From contig JAHLYQ010000025.1 in NCBI GenBank assembly GCA_025127975.1, forward strand, positions 1-64,000: 64,000 nt of DNA. Reading direction: 5' to 3'. This DNA comes from Synechococcus sp. CS-1331. GTDB lineage: Bacteria > Cyanobacteriota > Cyanobacteriia > PCC-6307 > Cyanobiaceae. The translations under genes and the position numbers were made by a program. Shown here piece after piece: positions 60,126 to 64,000 of this stretch. Within the stretch, counting starts at the first letter, position 1. Each line of letters begins with the position of its first letter. The notes under the pieces are model-generated. The model searched no databases and was not told the DNA's origin. It was given only the letters and a program-made list of their open reading frames with translations.

Positions 60126-61361
60126 ATCCCAACCGCCCTGGCTTCCAGCCCTCTGCCACCCCTCACCCTGCTGCACAGCGCTGACTGGCAGATCGGCAAG
60201 CCCTATGGCCGGGTCCAGGACCCGGACAAACGGGCCGTCCTGCGCCAGGTGCGGCTCCAGGCCATCGGCCGGATCGCAACCCATGCCGCCAGCACGGGAG
60301 TCGATTTGGTGGCGGTGGCCGGAGATCTGTTCGACTCCCCCACCCCAGGCAGAGCGGATGTGAGTGCCGTGTGTGCCGCCATCGGCTCCATCCCCTGCCC
60401 AGTGCTGGTGATTCCGGGCAACCACGACCACGGCGGCCCTGGCAGCGTCTGGCACAGCCCCTACTTCCAGGCAGAGCAACTGCGCCGCGCCCCCAACCTT
60501 CAGGTGCTGCTGGAGCCCGCACCGCTGGAACTCGAAGCGGCAGTGATCCTTCCCTGCCCGCTGCTGCGGCGCAGCGACAGCGCCGATCCCTGCGGTTGGC
60601 TCCACACGGTCAACTGGGCCCAGCTGCCGGCGGACAAGCCCCGGGTTGTGATCGCCCATGGCTCGGTGCACGGCTTCGCTGCCCCCGATCTCGACAGGAG
60701 CGGCGACGGCGCCAACAACCGGCTGCGCCTCGAGGGGCCCTGGCTGGACCAGGTGGACTACGTCGCCCTGGGGGACTGGCACGGGGTCAAGCAAGTTGCC
60801 GCAAAGGTTTGGTATAGCGGCAGCCCCGAACCGGACCGCTTCCCCCGCAGCCCAGACTACCGCTCCGGGTTGGTGTTGCAGGCCCAGATCGGCAGGGGGC
60901 TGAACCCCCAGGTGACCCCCCTGGGCACCGGGGTGCTCGGCTGGCATCCCCTGCGGGTGGAGTTGCACGAGGATGGCGATCTAGACCGGCTTGAAGATCA
61001 GCTGGACACCCTGCTCGGCGGCCGGATTGGCAGCGATCTGCTGCTGCTGGAGGTGGGCGGCAGCCTCAGCCTGGCCGGCCACCGCCGCTATGGGGCCCTG
61101 CTCGAGCGCCTGGAAGCCCAGCTGCTGCGCCTCAAACTGCGGGGCCGTTGCGAAGCCGCTCCCGGCGAGGCCGAGCTGGCCGAACTCACCCAGCGCCCCT
61201 GTGATCCGCTGGTGGCCCGCGTGGCTGGGGAACTTCAGCAGGCAATCGCCACCGGCGCAGGGATCGGCGACGAGGCTCTCGGCGCCAATGGGTTGGATCC
61301 GGCCCTGTTGCGCCTTGCCCTCTGTGAGCTGCACCAAACCGTTGGGCAGCTGCAGGGCTGA
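60126..61361 (+). CDS. SbcD/YhaO-like DNA exonuclease (metallophosphoesterase), start uncertain
   Basis: A calcineurin-like nuclease of about 410 residues. Metal-binding blocks: LLHSADWQIGKPYG, VAGDLFDSP, IPGNHDHGG, VIAHGSVHG and ALGDWHG. The N-terminal homology reaches back to about 60165, but the only standard in-frame start after the stop at 60108 is GTG 60249, which would remove the first metal-binding block. An ATC at 60126 has AGGAG 8 nt upstream; a CTG at 60138 is also possible. A frameshift near 60121 is the other explanation. The following gene begins 2 bp after its stop. Confidence 0.8.
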   Translation: MPTALASSPLPPLTLLHSADWQIGKPYGRVQDPDKRAVLRQVRLQAIGRIATHAASTGVDLVAVAGDLFDSPTPGRADVSAVCAAIGSIPCPVLVIPGNHDHGGPGSVWHSPYFQAEQLRRAPNLQVLLEPAPLELEAAVILPCPLLRRSDSADPCGWLHTVNWAQLPADKPRVVIAHGSVHGFAAPDLDRSGDGANNRLRLEGPWLDQVDYVALGDWHGVKQVAAKVWYSGSPEPDRFPRSPDYRSGLVLQAQIGRGLNPQVTPLGTGVLGWHPLRVELHEDGDLDRLEDQLDTLLGGRIGSDLLLLEVGGSLSLAGHRRYGALLERLEAQLLRLKLRGRCEAAPGEAELAELTQRPCDPLVARVAGELQQAIATGAGIGDEALGANGLDPALLRLALCELHQTVGQLQG

Positions 61362-61363
61362 CC

Positions 61364-64000
61364 ATGCGCCTGCTCCATGCCAGCTTGCGCCAGGTGCGCC
61401 TCCATCAGCATCTGGAGCTGCGCTTTGATCCCCATTTCACCCTGCTGGGCGGCGCCAACGAGGCCGGCAAAAGCACGGTGGTGGAGGCCCTGCATAAGGT
61501 TCTCTTCCTGCGGGCAAGTGCCACCGGCCGGGCGGTGGACGAGCTGCGCTCACGCCTGCACAGCGGCCTGCCGGAAATTGCAGTGGGCTTCGAGGCGGCC
61601 GGAGCCCGATGGGAGCTGCGCAAACGCTTTTCCGGCGCCAGTGGCACCTGCCAGCTGGGCAGCGACGGCGGCGTAGCCCTGCAGGGGGCTGCCGCTGAAG
61701 AGCAATTGGCCCGCCTGCTGGGCGTGGAGGGGCCGATTGAGGGCCGCAGGCACGGCCAGTTGCCCCAGCGCTGGGGCCACCTCTGGGTGCGTCAGGGAGA
61801 GTCGGGCAGCAACCTGCTGGCCGGCCCAGGCGAGGCCTATGACCTCAAATCCCTGGTGCAGCAGTTACAGCAACGGGGGGCCGCAGCGGCCCTGGAATCG
61901 CCCCTGGATCGGCTGGTGGGGGAGCAGCTACAAGCCAGGCTGGATCTGCAATTCACCGCCACGGGCAAGGTCAAGGCCGGCTCCCCCCTGGCCGAGGCGC
62001 GGCAGCGCTGCCAGGAGGCCCAGGCAGCCCTGGAACAGGCCCAGGGCCACCGGGCTGAGCTGGAATCGGCCATGGAGCAACTGCAGCGAATCGGCGCAAG
62101 GCTGCAGGCCATCGACTCGGCGGAAAGGCCCCGGCTGAGGCGAGCCAGCCAACTGGCGGGCCAGCTCCGCCTGCGCCAGGCCCAGATCGGCCCCCTGCAG
62201 CAACAATTTGCCCAGCTGGAGCTGGCCCTGGCTGAGCAGCAGGCCCTCCAGCAGCAAGGTCTCAACCTGGAAGCCCAACAGCAAGCCTGGCAGCAGCAGC
62301 TGGCCAGCCAGCTGGAGGAGCAAGCCACCCACCAAGCCGGCTGCCGAGCTGGGGAGCTGGCCCTGCTGGAGCTCGATGGCCAGCAGCGGGAGCTGGCTGG
62401 GCGGCTTGAGCTGGCCCAGGAACTGCTCGACCTCGCCAGCCTTGAGGAGGAAGCCCGGCAGCTGAACGCTCACCAACAGCAATTCGAGCAACTTCAACGG
62501 GATGCCCAGCTGTGCAAGCAGCGTTTGCTGGAGCTGGCACCGATCGATCAGGAAACGGTCCGGGCCCTCAGACAGGCGGAACAACAGCTGGCCCAGGCCC
62601 AGGCCCGCAGCCAGGCAATGGCCACCGCCGTTGCCCTGCTCGATGCCGACCAATCGGTGTCGGTAGGGGGCCAGCCACTCCTGCCGGGTGAAACCCTGCA
62701 ACTCAGTCGCGCCGCCGAGCTCAGCATCGGCAGCGGCGTGCGGCTGCGAATCAGCCCTGGTGGGGGCAAGGCAAACCTGGAGGCAGCCGAAGCGCTGGAG
62801 GCCCGTGCCCAGTCCCTGCTCAACCTGCAGCAGCAGGCAGGGGTCGACAGCAGTGAGGCTGCTGAGCAGATTGCCGGGCAACGCCAGGAGCTGGAGCGGG
62901 AACTGGCCCGCCTGCGCCAGGCCGCTGGCGCCATCCCCTGGAGCCGGCTCAGCGAGCAGATCGGCGCCCTCGAACCCCGGCGAGAGCGCCTGCTGCGCCA
63001 TCTCGAGCGCCATCGGCAGCTGCGCCAAGCCATCGCCCAGGAGGAGGGGCTGCCAGACCAGAGGGAAGGCCTGGAAAGCTGGCTGGATGCTCTGCGGCAC
63101 CAGAGCAGCCAGGCAGGCCTGCGCCGCCAGCAGCTAGAAGCTGGGCTGCAAGCAAGGCGCCAACAGCTGGCCGATCGGATCGCCGAGCTCGGCCAACTGG
63201 AAAGGCAGCTGGCCGAGCTCGGCGGCTCCCTGGCCCCATTGAAGCAACGGCAACTGGCCCTAGAAAAGCTCCACGGCACCCAGCCAGCCCTGGCAGCAGA
63301 CCTGGAGCACCGCAGCCAAGAGCTGCAGATCCAGGCGGGCGAGATAGGCGAGCTGAAGAGCTCCCTGGGGGAACTGTTACCGGAAGCCAGCGCCGCCAAC
63401 CAGCCCGATCACGGCAAAGACAACTGGATCGAGGAGCTGATCCAGCAACTCGATGCCGAAAAGGATGGCCTGCTCACCAGCCGCGGCCACAACGAGCAAC
63501 TATGCCTAAGCCTCAGCGTTGAAGATCCTGCCGCAGCGGTTGATCAATGCCTCGCCAGGCTGGAGAGCGCCCAGGGTGAGCGGGAAGCCATCGAACGCCA
63601 GACCCTGGCCCTGCAGATCCTGCAATCGCTATTTCACAGAGCCCGGCAGGAATTCTCCCAGCGCTATCGCGAGCCCTTGGAGGAGGCGATTGGTCCCTAC
63701 CTTGAAGATCTGGGCAGCAGGGATCAACAGGTTCGGCTTGATTTTGATCCGAAGCGCGGCTTTGGCGATTTCGAGCTGCAACAGGGCATCCAGCGCTATG
63801 GCTTTGAGCAGCTCAGTGGGGGCATGCGCGAACAGCTAGCCACGGCCCTGAGGCTGGCCCTGGCCGAGGTGCTGCTGCCTGGATACGACGGGTGCCTGCC
63901 GTTGATCTTTGACGACGCCTTCACCAACAGCGACCCGAGGCGCCTGGGGGGGCTGCATCGCATGCTCGGGCGGGGGCTGGCAAAGGGTGCGCAGATCATC
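61364..64000 (+). CDS. SbcC/YhaN-like ATPase, partial (runs off right edge)
   Basis: At least 879 residues from ATG 61364. The N-terminal Walker A is GGANEAGKSTVVEALHK. Two long Gln/Leu/Glu-rich coiled-coil regions follow, with no clear CxxC zinc hook in the visible part. The ABC signature is QLSGGMREQLATALRLAL and the Walker B is LPLIFDDAFTNSD. This is the partner of the upstream exonuclease (SbcCD/YhaNO type), processing DNA ends. The C-terminus is outside the window. Confidence 0.85.
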   Translation, partial: MRLLHASLRQVRLHQHLELRFDPHFTLLGGANEAGKSTVVEALHKVLFLRASATGRAVDELRSRLHSGLPEIAVGFEAAGARWELRKRFSGASGTCQLGSDGGVALQGAAAEEQLARLLGVEGPIEGRRHGQLPQRWGHLWVRQGESGSNLLAGPGEAYDLKSLVQQLQQRGAAAALESPLDRLVGEQLQARLDLQFTATGKVKAGSPLAEARQRCQEAQAALEQAQGHRAELESAMEQLQRIGARLQAIDSAERPRLRRASQLAGQLRLRQAQIGPLQQQFAQLELALAEQQALQQQGLNLEAQQQAWQQQLASQLEEQATHQAGCRAGELALLELDGQQRELAGRLELAQELLDLASLEEEARQLNAHQQQFEQLQRDAQLCKQRLLELAPIDQETVRALRQAEQQLAQAQARSQAMATAVALLDADQSVSVGGQPLLPGETLQLSRAAELSIGSGVRLRISPGGGKANLEAAEALEARAQSLLNLQQQAGVDSSEAAEQIAGQRQELERELARLRQAAGAIPWSRLSEQIGALEPRRERLLRHLERHRQLRQAIAQEEGLPDQREGLESWLDALRHQSSQAGLRRQQLEAGLQARRQQLADRIAELGQLERQLAELGGSLAPLKQRQLALEKLHGTQPALAADLEHRSQELQIQAGEIGELKSSLGELLPEASAANQPDHGKDNWIEELIQQLDAEKDGLLTSRGHNEQLCLSLSVEDPAAAVDQCLARLESAQGEREAIERQTLALQILQSLFHRARQEFSQRYREPLEEAIGPYLEDLGSRDQQVRLDFDPKRGFGDFELQQGIQRYGFEQLSGGMREQLATALRLALAEVLLPGYDGCLPLIFDDAFTNSDPRRLGGLHRMLGRGLAKGAQII

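Overview
The window looks like a GC-rich unicellular cyanobacterium of the Cyanobium/Synechococcus (alpha-picocyanobacterial) type. The evidence is a light-independent protochlorophyllide reductase operon (chlN-chlB-chlL), NDH-1 subunits (ndhL, and the CO2-uptake set ndhF4-ndhD4-chpX), a BicA bicarbonate transporter, a c6-like cytochrome, a fused PyrF-PyrE and many small cyanobacterium-specific proteins. The taxonomic placement is inference from gene content. Genes are densely packed and only short gaps are non-coding. I found no insertion sequence, prophage or CRISPR array.

Layout. 1-1460: the 5' part of a Som-type porin gene that loses porin similarity at a palindromic repeat near the left edge, followed by a broken gene. 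1472-5402: trehalose operon otsA-treS-otsB. 5520-8690: CHAD protein, PstS phosphate-binding protein and a CorA metal channel. 8917-17361: a DUF7219-like protein, an AraC regulator overlapping acetate kinase, pyrC, an Na/Pi cotransporter, pyrFE fusion, a cation/proton antiporter and a small protein. 17402-20539: a stand-alone RND efflux permease. 20543-24549: chlNBL. 24710-31800: a K+-channel-like protein with an unusual filter, a Nif11 peptide, a Gly-rich RRM protein, lipase plus glycosyltransferase, a desaturase, a short SepF-like protein, an AraC-type protein and an FAD oxidoreductase.

31768-41742 holds inorganic-carbon functions: bicA and ndhF4-ndhD4-chpX, separated by a group 2 sigma factor, bioA and a fasciclin protein. 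42039-55338 holds a GH3 glycosidase and then transport: a DedA protein with an orphan amino-acid-binding protein, KtrBA potassium uptake, an SLC13/RCK carrier, the complete aapJQMP amino-acid ABC operon and a Ca2+/Na+ antiporter. 55460-64000: a Nif11-like protein, tRNA-Leu(UAA), ndhL-DUF3007-trpA, an aminotransferase, small proteins, a c-type cytochrome and an SbcD/SbcC-like nuclease pair whose second gene runs off the right edge.

Taken together the window encodes chlorophyll synthesis in the dark, CO2 and bicarbonate uptake, ion and osmotic balance (trehalose, Ktr, antiporters, CorA), pyrimidine synthesis and amino-acid scavenging. I do not see a clearly new multi-gene system. The most unusual items are the disrupted porin with its palindrome cluster, the SbcD-like gene with no standard start codon, the K+ channel with a TLGFS filter, the 17-bp tandem repeats before the GH3 gene, the lone Nif11 peptides and the hairpin-rich gap beside tRNA-Leu.
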